DNA from: Filobacillus milosensis
GTDB taxonomy: Bacteria; Bacillota; Bacilli; Bacillales; Alkalibacillaceae
NCBI RefSeq assembly: GCF_004402015.1
Contig: NZ_SOPW01000011.1
Span: 50,060 to 114,059, forward strand
Direction: 5' to 3'
Length of the DNA: 64,000 bases
Shown: one piece after another, positions 49,785 to 60,053 of the stretch
Position numbering within the stretch: the stretch's first letter is position 1
Layout of the letters: the number at the start of each line of letters is the position of its first letter
The notes under the pieces: generated by a model
Database searches by the model: none
What the model saw: only the letters and a program-made list of their open reading frames with translations
Told to the model about the DNA's origin: nothing
Made by a program: the position numbers and the translations under genes

Positions 49785-51646
49785 CGGATCCACCTCTCAG
49801 GGATATACTTGTATGCTCTCTTGAAAATGAACCCGAAGACCACAACCGCAATTAACCCAATAATTAAACCGAACAATAATCCATATGCAGTACGCAACAT
49901 CGAAATCTCAAGCGGTATATGATAGTGCGTAAATGTATTCACAATTGATAAAAATCCAATCACACCAGGAATCATAAATAGTCGGCCCCACAGCTTGCTG
50001 ATTCCCATCACATACAATCCGAACACAAAAGCAGGGAAGCCCAGTAAAAATTCCTTCGTTCGTGGTCGTACATATAAATACTCTTCTAATAAATGACGCG
50101 CAGTCATCTCAATCGAGCTCACGCTACTTGTATTACCCGTACGCAACACGTAATACACACCAGCACCGCCAATAAACACCATCACAAGTGCGTGCCAATA
50201 TTTGATGTCCATGTTTAACATACGTAGGGCAATCTGCCAGAAGAAATAACCAGCCACAAACGCTATAGGCAATACATAAACCAGCTTCACGCCACGGAAC
50301 ATTTCAAATCCGGTAATGAATCCTTTACCATTCAGCACCGCCACAACAATAATAATTCCCACAAACGTATATAATGCAGCTAATAAGTACTGTTTAATCA
50401 CCTGCGCAACCGACGCCATACCATGCTCAGACGTCTTCACCACCGCATAACTCGGTGCGGCAACTGCGATACCAAGCGCAAACACCTGCGCAAACAACAA
50501 CTTATCAGTCGCTAAATAAGCTAACGCCAACAATGCCATCACAGCCGTGACACCTAACCGAGCCAAGCGCACAGGCACAATCTCAGAGGCGATATAAATA
50601 AACATAATCCCCTCCGCTAAAGCAGCAATCATACTCCATACAGGCACCTGATAATCCTGAAAAGGCTTTGCAGGTCCAGTTTCAAACTTCGCTGGCATCT
50701 GTTGCTCTAGCTGCTCCAAGAACAAGACTGTCGCATCTAAGCTCTCATTCGGTTCTGTCTCAGGCACATGTAAAAATAACGAACGCATATTACGCTCTTT
50801 CACAGCACGGACTGCTCGATCGACATTTTCCTGAAGCTCCATAACCTCAAGACTCAAACTATGCAAACGAACATGATCATAATTCGTCTCACGTGCAATC
50901 AACGTATTTCCTTTTTGACCGGTAAACTCAATCGAATAAAAATGATAACCGGCATCATTTAGTGCCTTCGAATATGAACGAACGGCTGCTAGTTCTGGGT
51001 AACCAATGGCCTCTTGCCCGGAGAAAAGGATGCCATTTAGGTTTTCATTTTTCATATCTAACAATGCTTCTACCGTAGTTTCATTCCCATACTGATTGGT
51101 ATTTTCAGCACGTACAATATATTCGAAACCATAAGATTGAATTTCCTCAATCACTTCACGGTCATAACCCAGCACGGTATCAAGCGCCAATTCCTTATCC
51201 ATTGAAAGGTAAAGTAATCGCTCATCACCAATCATCACTCTATCCGTCACAAAATGCTCTTCAATAATATTCGCATAATACTCTTCGTTCGGAACGGAAA
51301 TAAATATCCCTTCTAAATCATCACTAAAAGGGTAATCATAAGGACTAAAACGCAATGACTCTTTTAGATCCGTCGGTGAATATATATCAATCTTATCCTT
51401 CTCATCCATAGACTCTAACGAAAGTGGTTCAACACTAATGGTTGTCAGCCCGGCATCCTTCAATTCCTGCAACGCATCCTCCATTGTGAGGCCACTTTCT
51501 TCAGTCAATTCAGCAAGCTCAAAATAAGGCAATACCGTCTCATAAGTCGTATTTGACTCCTCAACCTGCCAACGTGTATAAATACCTGGCAGAGACGCCA
51601 GTAATAATAAAACAACAATCCCCCATAATACCAATCGTTTTGACAA
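49781..51646 (-). CDS. DUF5693 family membrane protein
   Basis: A 621-residue protein. After one N-terminal helix (about 5-22), a large extracytoplasmic domain of about 300 residues contains motifs such as LQELKDAGLTTISVEPLSL and VRAVKERNMRSLFLHVP. The C-terminal half has about eight membrane helices. This matches the DUF5693 family, typically found beside csaB in Firmicutes with pyruvylated wall polysaccharide. Function unknown; a role in assembly, ligation or export of the polysaccharide is inferred. TTG start after AAAGGAGAGAAATGCA. Confidence 0.85.
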   Translation of the reverse strand: MSKRLVLWGIVVLLLLASLPGIYTRWQVEESNTTYETVLPYFELAELTEESGLTMEDALQELKDAGLTTISVEPLSLESMDEKDKIDIYSPTDLKESLRFSPYDYPFSDDLEGIFISVPNEEYYANIIEEHFVTDRVMIGDERLLYLSMDKELALDTVLGYDREVIEEIQSYGFEYIVRAENTNQYGNETTVEALLDMKNENLNGILFSGQEAIGYPELAAVRSYSKALNDAGYHFYSIEFTGQKGNTLIARETNYDHVRLHSLSLEVMELQENVDRAVRAVKERNMRSLFLHVPETEPNESLDATVLFLEQLEQQMPAKFETGPAKPFQDYQVPVWSMIAALAEGIMFIYIASEIVPVRLARLGVTAVMALLALAYLATDKLLFAQVFALGIAVAAPSYAVVKTSEHGMASVAQVIKQYLLAALYTFVGIIIVVAVLNGKGFITGFEMFRGVKLVYVLPIAFVAGYFFWQIALRMLNMDIKYWHALVMVFIGGAGVYYVLRTGNTSSVSSIEMTARHLLEEYLYVRPRTKEFLLGFPAFVFGLYVMGISKLWGRLFMIPGVIGFLSIVNTFTHYHIPLEISMLRTAYGLLFGLIIGLIAVVVFGFIFKRAYKYIPERWIR

Positions 51647-51693
51647 TGCATTTCTCTCCTTTATGTATGATATTAAGTTAATAATAAATGACC

Positions 51694-53256
51694 TTAATCT
51701 CTAAAAAACTTCCCAACCACAGGCAACTTCGCTAACACATCTCGATCCATTGCTTTATATAAGAAAAGTTGAGCGACAAACACAACGCCTCCAACAACGA
51801 CTGCACCTGCCACATAGCCCATCGCTTCTAGTCTTGTCCAAGAAACAATATTCATGTATAAAGTAGGAACACCAATCACAGCTCCCATTATAATAGAAGA
51901 AAAAATGATTTTGATCCCTCGAACATCCATCACTTTAAACGGCACCGCGCGATAGATAAAGGCAACAGTCGCGCCAATTAATAGGATATAAACGATTAAC
52001 GTTGAAATGGCCGCACCGTCGAGTCCATAAAGCTGAATTAAAACAACATTCAATACCGTTTTTACAACAATCGCACCGAGCACGATTAACGCGCCACGTC
52101 CAGCCCAGTTAATACCCTGCATAATTCCAATCGCTACTACCGTAAACGATGTAAAAGCTGAACTTAATCCTAAAATCGCCAATACCGAGTTACCTTGTAA
52201 ATCGGTAAACAACGCTAGATTCAACGGCAACGTCAATGCAAACAACCCTGTCGCAGCTGGCCAAGACACTAAGTGCGTCATATAAAATGTCCGTTCAACC
52301 ACTGAACGTGTCTCATCAAACTTTCGCTCAGCTAACTTCTTCGTAATGAGCGGAACAAGAGGGAGGATGACCGACGTCGCAAACACCGTTGCAATTTGAA
52401 CAAGTGCCAATCCACGTCCATAAATCCCGTATAAGTAATTAATGTCTTCAGTTTCTGTTCCAGCCGTACGCAAGCCAAGCGGCACGGTAAACGAATCGAC
52501 CACATTCACTAAGGCCATCGTAATCGTACCAACCGCAATCGGAATCGATACTTTCAAAATCTTCTTCGCCCAATGCTTAAACGTAGCAAACGAATAACTC
52601 GCCACGCTCGAATCAATCTTCACATCAGAACGCATATATTTCACGCGTAAAAACACAAGCGACATAAATGCCCCAATAATCGAACCGGACATCACGCCAC
52701 CAGCAACCACTTCATCCGAAGCACCTTGCTGAACAAACCAATAGGCCGCAACTAAAATAATCCCGACACGCACGAATTGTTCCAACACCTGCGATAAAGC
52801 AGTCGGCGTCATATCCTCAAACCCTTGAAAATAACCTCGATAAACCGCCATATATGGTACAACGATTAACGTCGAAGCCACAACAACTAACGCCAACTCC
52901 GTCTCAGGACCACCGAGCATATAAGCGAGCTGATCTGAGAACGTATATATAAGAAGAAAACTCGTTAACCCAAATAAAACACCCAAAATACTTGCCGTAA
53001 TATAAACCTCTCGAATTGCACCTTGATCATCACGCGTCCGGGCCTCCGCAATTAACTTCGATATCGCAATCGGAATCCCAGCCACAGATAAAATCATCGC
53101 GACCATATAAACAGGATAAACTAAACTGAAAATCCCGAGCACTTCATCCCCGGCGATATTCTGAAGCGGTATACGGAAGATACTCCCCAATACTTTCGAT
53201 ACCAATGTCGCAACAGATAATATAACCGTACTTTTTATAAAAATTGAGGCACTCAT
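51694..53256 (-). CDS. Polysaccharide flippase (Wzx/SpoVB-like, MOP superfamily)
   Basis: A 520-residue protein with about 14 membrane helices. The N-terminal ATLVSKVLGSIFRIPLQNIAG is typical of the SpoVB/MurJ-related polysaccharide exporters. In this operon it would flip lipid-linked repeat units across the membrane. Start overlaps the tagA stop by 4 bp (ATGA). Alternative identities in the same superfamily (SpoVB, a MurJ paralogue) cannot be excluded, but the csaB-tagA context favours wall polysaccharide export. Confidence 0.88.
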   Translation of the reverse strand: MSASIFIKSTVILSVATLVSKVLGSIFRIPLQNIAGDEVLGIFSLVYPVYMVAMILSVAGIPIAISKLIAEARTRDDQGAIREVYITASILGVLFGLTSFLLIYTFSDQLAYMLGGPETELALVVVASTLIVVPYMAVYRGYFQGFEDMTPTALSQVLEQFVRVGIILVAAYWFVQQGASDEVVAGGVMSGSIIGAFMSLVFLRVKYMRSDVKIDSSVASYSFATFKHWAKKILKVSIPIAVGTITMALVNVVDSFTVPLGLRTAGTETEDINYLYGIYGRGLALVQIATVFATSVILPLVPLITKKLAERKFDETRSVVERTFYMTHLVSWPAATGLFALTLPLNLALFTDLQGNSVLAILGLSSAFTSFTVVAIGIMQGINWAGRGALIVLGAIVVKTVLNVVLIQLYGLDGAAISTLIVYILLIGATVAFIYRAVPFKVMDVRGIKIIFSSIIMGAVIGVPTLYMNIVSWTRLEAMGYVAGAVVVGGVVFVAQLFLYKAMDRDVLAKLPVVGKFFRD

Positions 53257-53984
53257 CGCTTACCCTTCAACCGTTTTCCAATGACCTTAAGTCCAAAGTG
53301 GGGGAGAGCAAGCATCCGGCGCCAACGACTCGGTTGCTTTAATAAGCGATAAAACCACTCTAAATTCATTTTCACGAAAAACTCAGGCGCACGAGGCATC
53401 GTGCCAGCAACCGCATCAAAGCTGCCACCGATTCCCATAAACACGCCATGGTCAAATTCATCCAAATGCTGACTGATCCACTTTTCCTGACGCGGTGCTC
53501 CGAGTCCAACAAATACTAAATCAGGATTCGCATCTTTAATCTCCTGTAAAATCGCCGGGTCATCCCAATCGAAAAACCCATCTCGATACCCGACAATCTG
53601 AATGTTAGGAAACTGTTCCTTAATCTTCGAATGTGCCAACTCAATCGTCTCAATCGACGCCCCAAGCAAATACACACGATAACCATGCCTAGCCGAACGC
53701 TCAAGCATCGCCATCATCGTATCAAACCCTGTCACACGCCCCGGCAATGGTTCTCCTAAAATCTGCGCACCCTTCACAACACCAATGCCATCAGCTGTTA
53801 CATAATCAGCCTCATGAACCAGTTGCATAAATTCATCACTTTCCTGAGCATTCATCACAATCTCAGGATTCGCAGTCACTACAAACGTTTTCTTTCGTTC
53901 TTGAATTCGTTTATCTAATAGGTTCACAAAACCATCTTGATCTATATGAGTAAATGGAACTCCCATAATGTTAACTCGCTTCAT
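53253..53984 (-). CDS. tagA: WecG/TagA/CpsF family glycosyltransferase
   Basis: A 243-residue GT26 enzyme adding ManNAc (or ManNAcA) to undecaprenyl-PP-GlcNAc, the second step of linkage-unit synthesis. Visible marks are VTANPEIVMNAQ, YVTADGIGVVKG, PGRVTGFDTM, LLGASIETIELA, VGLGAPRQEKWI and GVFMGIGGSFD. ATG at 53984 follows AAGGAG; the longer frame is rejected. The donor UDP-ManNAc would come from mnaA at 6492-7631. Confidence 0.92.
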   Translation of the reverse strand: MKRVNIMGVPFTHIDQDGFVNLLDKRIQERKKTFVVTANPEIVMNAQESDEFMQLVHEADYVTADGIGVVKGAQILGEPLPGRVTGFDTMMAMLERSARHGYRVYLLGASIETIELAHSKIKEQFPNIQIVGYRDGFFDWDDPAILQEIKDANPDLVFVGLGAPRQEKWISQHLDEFDHGVFMGIGGSFDAVAGTMPRAPEFFVKMNLEWFYRLLKQPSRWRRMLALPHFGLKVIGKRLKGKR

Positions 53985-54086
53985 ATCCAAACTCCTTCTA
54001 TAGTAATGCATATTCTAAATAATACCATATTTAATATGTAGGAAAAATAACATTTCTATTACATGATACCCGAAAACAAACCCAAT

Positions 54087-54117
54087 TAAAAAAGCTCGCC
54101 GCAATTAGCAGCGAGCC
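54087..54117 (-). terminator. Terminator of the SLH glucosaminidase gene (minus strand)
   Basis: Stem GCTCGCTGC / GCGGCGAGC on the minus strand followed by six T. Confidence 0.88.
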
Positions 54118-54126
54118 TATATATGA

Positions 54127-56079
54127 TTATTTAGTTTGTTCATCTTCAGTAGTTTGTTTTGCTTCTTCAGCTTTCACATCCACCACATAGTCTTTATGGA
54201 TATAAGCAGTATCACCATTATAAGTGATTAAGTACCAGTCACCATCTGTAGCAGGTACATCACCTTTACCTGGAATACCAGGAACTATTTCATCATGACT
54301 TAGTGAACCGACTTTGCTGGCATTCATAGCTGGTGCACTACGTACATTTAATGTAGAACCAGGAGTATTCACTCGAAGTGGTGCAGCAAATTCTAAGAAG
54401 TCACCATGAGCCCACCCAATTGTGCCATCGTAGTCAACTTTATACCAACCACCGTTATAACCGATAACTTCAACAGATGCGCCAGTAACAATTTCACCAA
54501 CGATGTTATTTGCCCAAGTATTAGGGTAAGAACGTAAATTCAAATGCGGTTCAGCAATTGAATTCATCATCACTCCTTGATACTTCTCTGAAACATGATA
54601 ACGATCTTCAATAGCTGGTAGTGACGTTTCGCCAGGCATGTCTAGATATTCTGGAATATCAAACTTCATGCTGAATGAATCATCAAGATTCGCACTTTCA
54701 AACATTTCTTTAATCTTCTCAGCTTGAATCGTAGCCCAAGCAGTATGAGTTGCATATTGATGGTAGCCTAATGAGTCTGGATTCCAACGCATTTTATATA
54801 GCGTATCCTGGCCCTGGCTAATATAGTTACCGCTAATCTTTTTAGCGCCACCAATGATCGCATCAGCTGGAGTGAACCAACCTTGATCAAAGGCGTACTT
54901 AGCGCCACCTTTTGTAGGAGAGTTGTCTACAGCGCCGTACCCATACATGTTGTACACGATATGGTCAACACGTGGGTCATCCGTATCTCTAATAATGATA
55001 GGTTCCTCTTTACCTTCACTATTTTTCTCAGTAGGAACTTGTCCATTGGAGTCAACACCGACCCCTTTAGCTAAGGTAGATGTTCCATTTCCTGTTTCAT
55101 GGAAGGCGTGTGCAATTAGATAGACTTCATTTACATTATAGGTCTTGCTTGCTTCAATAAAAGCAGCAGCCTCTCCATCTAAAATTCCTTTTCCTTTTAA
55201 TATATTAGAATTAATCTGTTGTGCTGTTAATCCAGATTGACCGGAAAGAACTAGGAATTGATAGATATCGCTTGAATCATTTTCAAAGTTAGCAGGGTTA
55301 GCATAATACTCAACAACACCCTGACTAGCAATAAATTGACCCGCTCCATCCAATTTAGGTGTCTTATTCATTTGAACATTTATCATATTTGAAAATGTGT
55401 AATCATAAGATGAAGTTGTGTATTTTGTATCAGTATCTGGATCTGGAACATTGGATTGTTCTATGACAGTCAACATTCGAGACAAAATCGCTGACGTTTC
55501 TCCACGAGTGGTATTGTCTTTAGGAGCAAAGTAAAGATTTCCTTTACTATCAGCTTTACCACTAATAATTTCAAGTGTAACTAATTCTTGAACAGCTGGA
55601 ATAAACCAAGATTGAATCTGATCCTCGTCTACAAAATTAAGTTCAGCCTGTTCAGCGTGAATGTCTTTATTCTCTAATGCACGCTTAATCATGACAGCCA
55701 TTTCTTCTCTTGAAATTCGATTATTTGGTTTAAATTCACCACTTGGGTAACCACCAACTAAATCGTGGCTGCTTGCGACACGCGCGGAATGGTAATACCA
55801 TTGTCCTTCTTTCACATCAGTAAACGATTTAACATTACTTGTATTTAATGAAAGATTCAAAGAGCGTACTAGAAAACTAGTAAACTCTGCACGAGTAACA
55901 TCACGGTCTGGTAGATATTCACCATCACCGTAACCACCAAGTATGCCTTGATCGATTAAATCACGCATACTAGATTCAAAATAATGACCGGAAATGTCAT
56001 CATGACTATCGGCAAAAACAGTCGTTGCCGATGAAAACAATAAAGCAAAAGCAACAGTAAGTATGATAGAACGCTTCAT
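54127..56079 (-). CDS. SLH-anchored N-acetylglucosaminidase with SH3 domains
   Basis: A 650-residue secreted wall hydrolase. Signal peptide (cleavage near residue 23, VFADS), three SLH domains (about 28-75, 88-135, 145-195), a linker, a glucosaminidase domain (about 285-470) with catalytic Glu in AHAFHETGNG, then two bacterial SH3 domains (about 505-565 and 570-635). SLH domains would bind the pyruvylated polysaccharide. This resembles B. anthracis BslO, which combines SLH and glucosaminidase domains and controls chain length, although the SH3 domains are extra. ATG follows AAGGAGGAATACATAATTAAT. Confidence 0.92.
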   Translation of the reverse strand: MKRSIILTVAFALLFSSATTVFADSHDDISGHYFESSMRDLIDQGILGGYGDGEYLPDRDVTRAEFTSFLVRSLNLSLNTSNVKSFTDVKEGQWYYHSARVASSHDLVGGYPSGEFKPNNRISREEMAVMIKRALENKDIHAEQAELNFVDEDQIQSWFIPAVQELVTLEIISGKADSKGNLYFAPKDNTTRGETSAILSRMLTVIEQSNVPDPDTDTKYTTSSYDYTFSNMINVQMNKTPKLDGAGQFIASQGVVEYYANPANFENDSSDIYQFLVLSGQSGLTAQQINSNILKGKGILDGEAAAFIEASKTYNVNEVYLIAHAFHETGNGTSTLAKGVGVDSNGQVPTEKNSEGKEEPIIIRDTDDPRVDHIVYNMYGYGAVDNSPTKGGAKYAFDQGWFTPADAIIGGAKKISGNYISQGQDTLYKMRWNPDSLGYHQYATHTAWATIQAEKIKEMFESANLDDSFSMKFDIPEYLDMPGETSLPAIEDRYHVSEKYQGVMMNSIAEPHLNLRSYPNTWANNIVGEIVTGASVEVIGYNGGWYKVDYDGTIGWAHGDFLEFAAPLRVNTPGSTLNVRSAPAMNASKVGSLSHDEIVPGIPGKGDVPATDGDWYLITYNGDTAYIHKDYVVDVKAEEAKQTTEDEQTK

Positions 56080-56261
56080 ATTAATTATGTATTCCTCCTT
56101 GTAGAATTTTCTGATAGTTATAATCTATCAAAAATTGTCGAAGAAGGACAGATAAAATAGTAGGATTTTATAATAATAGTTTAAATAAAGCTTAACTAAC
56201 CCGAAATAAAACATAATTAATGAAAATATTCTATTATATCTGTAAAATTCTGATAAAACTA
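56080..56261. other. Divergent intergenic region, left part
   Basis: AT-rich DNA between the SLH glucosaminidase and the S-layer gene. It must hold the promoter of the minus-strand gene, but no convincing -35/-10 pair was found. No array and no ORF. Confidence 0.4.
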
Positions 56262-56289
56262 TTGACATTTAATAGATGATTGTTAATAA
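56262..56289 (+). promoter_or_regulatory. Promoter of the S-layer gene
   Basis: TTGACA (56262-56267), 16 bp, TAATAA (56284-56289); reading AATAAT gives 17 bp. A consensus -35 box and AT-rich surroundings indicate a strong sigma-A promoter. The leader to the ATG would be about 270 nt. Confidence 0.7.
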
Positions 56290-56325
56290 TGATTAAAGAA
56301 AAATAAATTTTCTAAAAAATTAGAG

Positions 56326-56368
56326 TTACAAGTAGGAAAAATGTAATATATTTATAATCTACTTGTAA
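56326..56368 (+). other. Stem-loop in the S-layer mRNA leader
   Basis: TTACAAGTAG (56326-56335) is perfectly complementary to CTACTTGTAA (56359-56368) around a 23-nt loop. It lies about 35 nt downstream of the likely transcript start. No T-run follows. It may stabilise the mRNA or bind a regulator. Confidence 0.6.
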
Positions 56369-56567
56369 AAACACGTTGATTTTCAGTAATCATAGTGTTA
56401 TATTTTTAATATGAGTTTCATAGGCAGCAAGAAATTTACATATGTGAGAGGCTCATAAGCATCACCCGAGTTAATAATGAAGGCTATAATTTTACATAAT
56501 CATAATTGTGTTAGGAATTATAGTTTTCAATATATTAAATATTTTAGTTTCAAGGAGGAAATGATTA

Positions 56568-59504
56568 ATGGCTAATCTACGAAAGAACGGTCGTAAAGTA
56601 TTTGCGACGTCTGTATCAGCTGCTATGGTAGCATCTGCAGTAGCACCTGCAGTGGTATCAGCAGATCACCAGTTCACTGATGTTTCATCAGACCACCCTT
56701 ATCATGATGAGATTAAGGCAATGGTAGAAGCTGGTGTAGTAACAGGTTATCCTGATGGTACATTTAAATTAGGTGAACAAGTAGCTCGTAAAGAAGCTGC
56801 TGTAGTAATGGCAGGAATGCTAGATTTAGAAGCTAGCGCCGACACTGAGCTTCCATTCACAGATGTGGAAGCAGATGCTTGGTATACAAACGCTGTTAAA
56901 GCAGTATACGAAGCAGGTGTAATGGTTGGTCAAGAAGACGACGAATTTGCACCAGATGCACAAATGACTCGTAAAGAGTTAGCACAAATGATTTATGCTG
57001 CATATGAGCTAGATGCATCTCCAGAAACTGAGTTACCTTTCACTGATGTTGAAGAAGGTGTTTGGTACGAAGAAGCTCTTAAAGCTCTTTATGCTAATGG
57101 ACTAATTTCAGGTCAAACTGAAACTACTTTCGGTCCAGATGCAGACATGAAACGCGGTGACTTCGCGTATCTAACTGCACAAACTGACTTTGCTTTAGGT
57201 AGCAAACTAGAAAAACCTGCACCAGAAATGGCTATGGTTGAAGAAGTAAGTGCTACAAACCTTAAAGAGGTTACAGTTGAATTCAACACAAACGTTGAAG
57301 GTAACGAAGATGTAGCTGACAAAGCTAACTATTCATTTGAGAACACTGCAATTGCTAGTGTTTCTGTAGATGGAAATATGGTAACAATCGCATTAGATAG
57401 TGCAGTATCTCAACAAACTGAAGAAACTCTAACTGTTTCTGAAGATATTTTAGCTGAAGAAGGAACTTTTGATGTATCATTCTTTGATACAACTGTACCA
57501 ACTGCTGATTCAGCAGAAAACGTTGGTGCTAAACAAGTTAAAGTTCACTTCAGTGAACCAATTGATGCTAGTGCATTTAGTCAATTATCAACTTCAGATC
57601 AACGTGATATTTTTGAATTAGTTGGTGAAAATATTTACGTTGACGATGTGACATTCTCAAACAATAATAAAGAAGCGGTAGTTTCATTCTTCTCAGATTT
57701 AGAAGATGGAGATTATGAGCTTAAGGTTAACGGCGGAATCTTAGTTGATTATGCTGGTTATACAGTAACTGAGACAAGTCTTGATGTCACTGTAGAAGCA
57801 GACACTGAAGCTCCAGCTTTAGTTGACTACAAAGATGCAAACCAACGTACAGTTACTTTAGTTTTCGATGAGCCAATTGCTGTTGAAGACTGGGATGAAT
57901 CAGCTTTCTATCACACTAACTCAAAGAACTCTGCTTCATTAGTAAAAGCTGGTGAAAAAGATAATGAATTAGTTGTAGAGTTTGATAACAACCACTTACC
58001 TGCTGGTACTGCTTATGTATATGTTGATGGAGAAGCAGTTACAGACTTATGGGGTAATGAAAACGAAAATCAACTTGACATAGTAGTAGAAGTTGATACT
58101 GATGAAGAAGCACCACAAGTATCAGAAGTTAAACTTGGTGATGCACAAAATGAATTAGTTGTTACTTATGATGAAGTTGTAGATCAAACAACAGCTTTAG
58201 ACAAAGATAACTATGCAGTTTTAAATGCAGATGGTGATGAAGTTGTAATTGCTGGAACAGGTATCAACCCTGACGGTAACAAAGTTACACTTACATTAGC
58301 TAGTAACTTAAGTGGAGATGCTACATTAAAAGCTGATGGCATTGAAGACTTAGTTGGAAATTCACTAGATGAATTTGAAACAGATTTCTACGCTGAAGAT
58401 GTTACAGCTCCATCTGGATTTAGCGCTACTTACTATCCAGACAAAAATGGTGCAGGAGTTCATAGCTTAATCGTAGATTACGGTGAAGCTATGATGACTG
58501 AAGGCGGATACTCTGTATTGGATATTGAAAAATATCTTGTGAACAGTGAAGACCTAGTAGATTACAGCGGTTACGTGAGTCTAAATGCTATTGATGGTGA
58601 TAGCAAAGTAGAAATCGTTTATGATTACGCTTCTCACAATGAGGACGATTCAAGCTCAGCAAATGCAAACCTATTTGCTACTGGTACAAACAACATTAAA
58701 GTTGCTAGAGTAGCTGATAATAGCGGAAACACTACAGATAACTTAACAACAACATTTGACATCACACTACAGTCTGACTTTGGTGCTGTTAAGCAAGTTG
58801 CTACTTCTAAAACAACATTAGATGTTACTTTAGAAGAAGCATTAGTAGACTATGATCGCGATGACTTTGCTTTAGTTACTACTGGTGGTTACACATTAAA
58901 AGACTCAGAAATTTTAAACGTTGAACTATCATCTGGTGGCAAAGTATTAACATTTACACTACATCCAGATTCAGCATTAACTACAGATGCTCTTTATAAT
59001 AATAATGGTTCATTAGAGCAAATAAATGTTAATACTACTGAAACTAGTACTCAAGATGTAGTTGCAGTTAACCAATTTGGTGATCACTTAGATATTAACT
59101 CAGCACTAGTAACAGATGGTATCTCACCAACTGTAGTTACTGACGCTGAAACTCGTGTTGATACAGATGCTAACCATTCAAACGTTACACTAAACTTCAC
59201 TGAAAATGTAGAATCATCTATTGCTGGTGCTACTGGTGACAACTTTGTAGTAACTGACGAAGATGGTCAAGAGTACACATTTGCAGGTACGACTGGTACT
59301 CCATCTGAAGAGAACACATTTACTGTTCATATTCCATCAACTAGTGACAGTTCTAACACAGTTACAGTTTATGTTTACGGTAAAGATGTGAAGACTAAAG
59401 AGCTTTACATTGATTTCTCAGATGCTAACTACTTCACAGATGAAGCTACTCCAGCTAATGAAGTTGAAGACTTCTCTGTAACAGTTGAAGTATACGGCAA
59501 CTAA
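56568..59504 (+). CDS. S-layer protein with three SLH domains
   Basis: A 978-residue secreted, very acidic protein. The signal peptide ends near VVSA (residue 32). Three SLH domains follow at about 34-78 (GYPDGTFK), 94-140 and 154-200, then roughly 750 residues of beta-rich Ig-like repeats (recurrent phrases such as VTLVFDEPI, VTYDEV and VTLNFTENV). It has almost no Cys. Surface Asp/Glu excess suggests high-salt adaptation or Ca binding. ATG follows AAGGAGGAAATGATTA. Long leader, strong promoter and biased codons suggest very high expression. Confidence 0.93.
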   Translation: MANLRKNGRKVFATSVSAAMVASAVAPAVVSADHQFTDVSSDHPYHDEIKAMVEAGVVTGYPDGTFKLGEQVARKEAAVVMAGMLDLEASADTELPFTDVEADAWYTNAVKAVYEAGVMVGQEDDEFAPDAQMTRKELAQMIYAAYELDASPETELPFTDVEEGVWYEEALKALYANGLISGQTETTFGPDADMKRGDFAYLTAQTDFALGSKLEKPAPEMAMVEEVSATNLKEVTVEFNTNVEGNEDVADKANYSFENTAIASVSVDGNMVTIALDSAVSQQTEETLTVSEDILAEEGTFDVSFFDTTVPTADSAENVGAKQVKVHFSEPIDASAFSQLSTSDQRDIFELVGENIYVDDVTFSNNNKEAVVSFFSDLEDGDYELKVNGGILVDYAGYTVTETSLDVTVEADTEAPALVDYKDANQRTVTLVFDEPIAVEDWDESAFYHTNSKNSASLVKAGEKDNELVVEFDNNHLPAGTAYVYVDGEAVTDLWGNENENQLDIVVEVDTDEEAPQVSEVKLGDAQNELVVTYDEVVDQTTALDKDNYAVLNADGDEVVIAGTGINPDGNKVTLTLASNLSGDATLKADGIEDLVGNSLDEFETDFYAEDVTAPSGFSATYYPDKNGAGVHSLIVDYGEAMMTEGGYSVLDIEKYLVNSEDLVDYSGYVSLNAIDGDSKVEIVYDYASHNEDDSSSANANLFATGTNNIKVARVADNSGNTTDNLTTTFDITLQSDFGAVKQVATSKTTLDVTLEEALVDYDRDDFALVTTGGYTLKDSEILNVELSSGGKVLTFTLHPDSALTTDALYNNNGSLEQINVNTTETSTQDVVAVNQFGDHLDINSALVTDGISPTVVTDAETRVDTDANHSNVTLNFTENVESSIAGATGDNFVVTDEDGQEYTFAGTTGTPSEENTFTVHIPSTSDSSNTVTVYVYGKDVKTKELYIDFSDANYFTDEATPANEVEDFSVTVEVYGN

Positions 59505-59515
59505 TATTAACCATT

Positions 59516-59547
59516 AAAAGAGTGAGCCTCAGGCTCACTCTTTTTAA
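59516..59547 (+). terminator. Terminator of the S-layer gene
   Basis: A near-perfect 14-bp stem (AAAGAGTGAGCCT with AGGCTCACTCTTT) and T-run. Confidence 0.93.
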
Positions 59548-59568
59548 TACATAAGGGTGTTAATAGAA

Positions 59569-59964
59569 GTGAAAAAATCTATAATATTATTAATCATAAT
59601 TTTATTCATCAGTGCTTGTTCAGATAATAATGAATTAGAAGGCGATATTGTATTCGGTAAATTAAAAGGTAACAATGAAATACAAGCAATTAACGTTTTT
59701 ACTATTGGTGAAAAAATGAATTTTCTAATAGAAACAAATCAAAAGATTGGTGTAGAAGAAGTAAATGTTACATTGAATATTCTTAATCCCAAGGGTGATT
59801 ATGAAGAGGTTACAAGTAATTCTATGCCAACAAATCCTGAAGCTGATCAAATAATGAACGGTTTACCAGCAAGTTTATTTGAACAACTTGGTGCCGGAGC
59901 CTATCAATTAGAAGTCAATATTGATGGAACTGTAGTAAAAGGTGAATTTATATATGAAGAGTAG
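59569..59964 (+). CDS. Small lipoprotein of unknown function
   Basis: A 131-residue lipoprotein precursor: signal MKKSIILLIIILFISAC with lipobox ISAC, then about 115 residues with an all-beta, Ig-like character. I do not recognise the family. GTG at 59569 is chosen because it gives a standard lipoprotein signal, with AAGGG 11 bp upstream; GTG at 59557 is the alternative. It lies between the S-layer gene and the polymerase/ligase gene and has its own terminator. Confidence 0.75.
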   Translation: MKKSIILLIIILFISACSDNNELEGDIVFGKLKGNNEIQAINVFTIGEKMNFLIETNQKIGVEEVNVTLNILNPKGDYEEVTSNSMPTNPEADQIMNGLPASLFEQLGAGAYQLEVNIDGTVVKGEFIYEE

Positions 59965-59965
59965 T

Positions 59966-59998
59966 AAAAAAGTGAACTAATATGGTTCACTTTTTTTG
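59966..59998 (+). terminator. Terminator of the lipoprotein gene
   Basis: Stem AAAAAGTGAAC / GTTCACTTTTT with a TAATATG loop and T-run. Confidence 0.88.
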
Positions 59999-60053
59999 TT
60001 TGATAGACTAAAATTGTAAATAGTGTAAATACATAATGAAGGTTGGAATAAGA

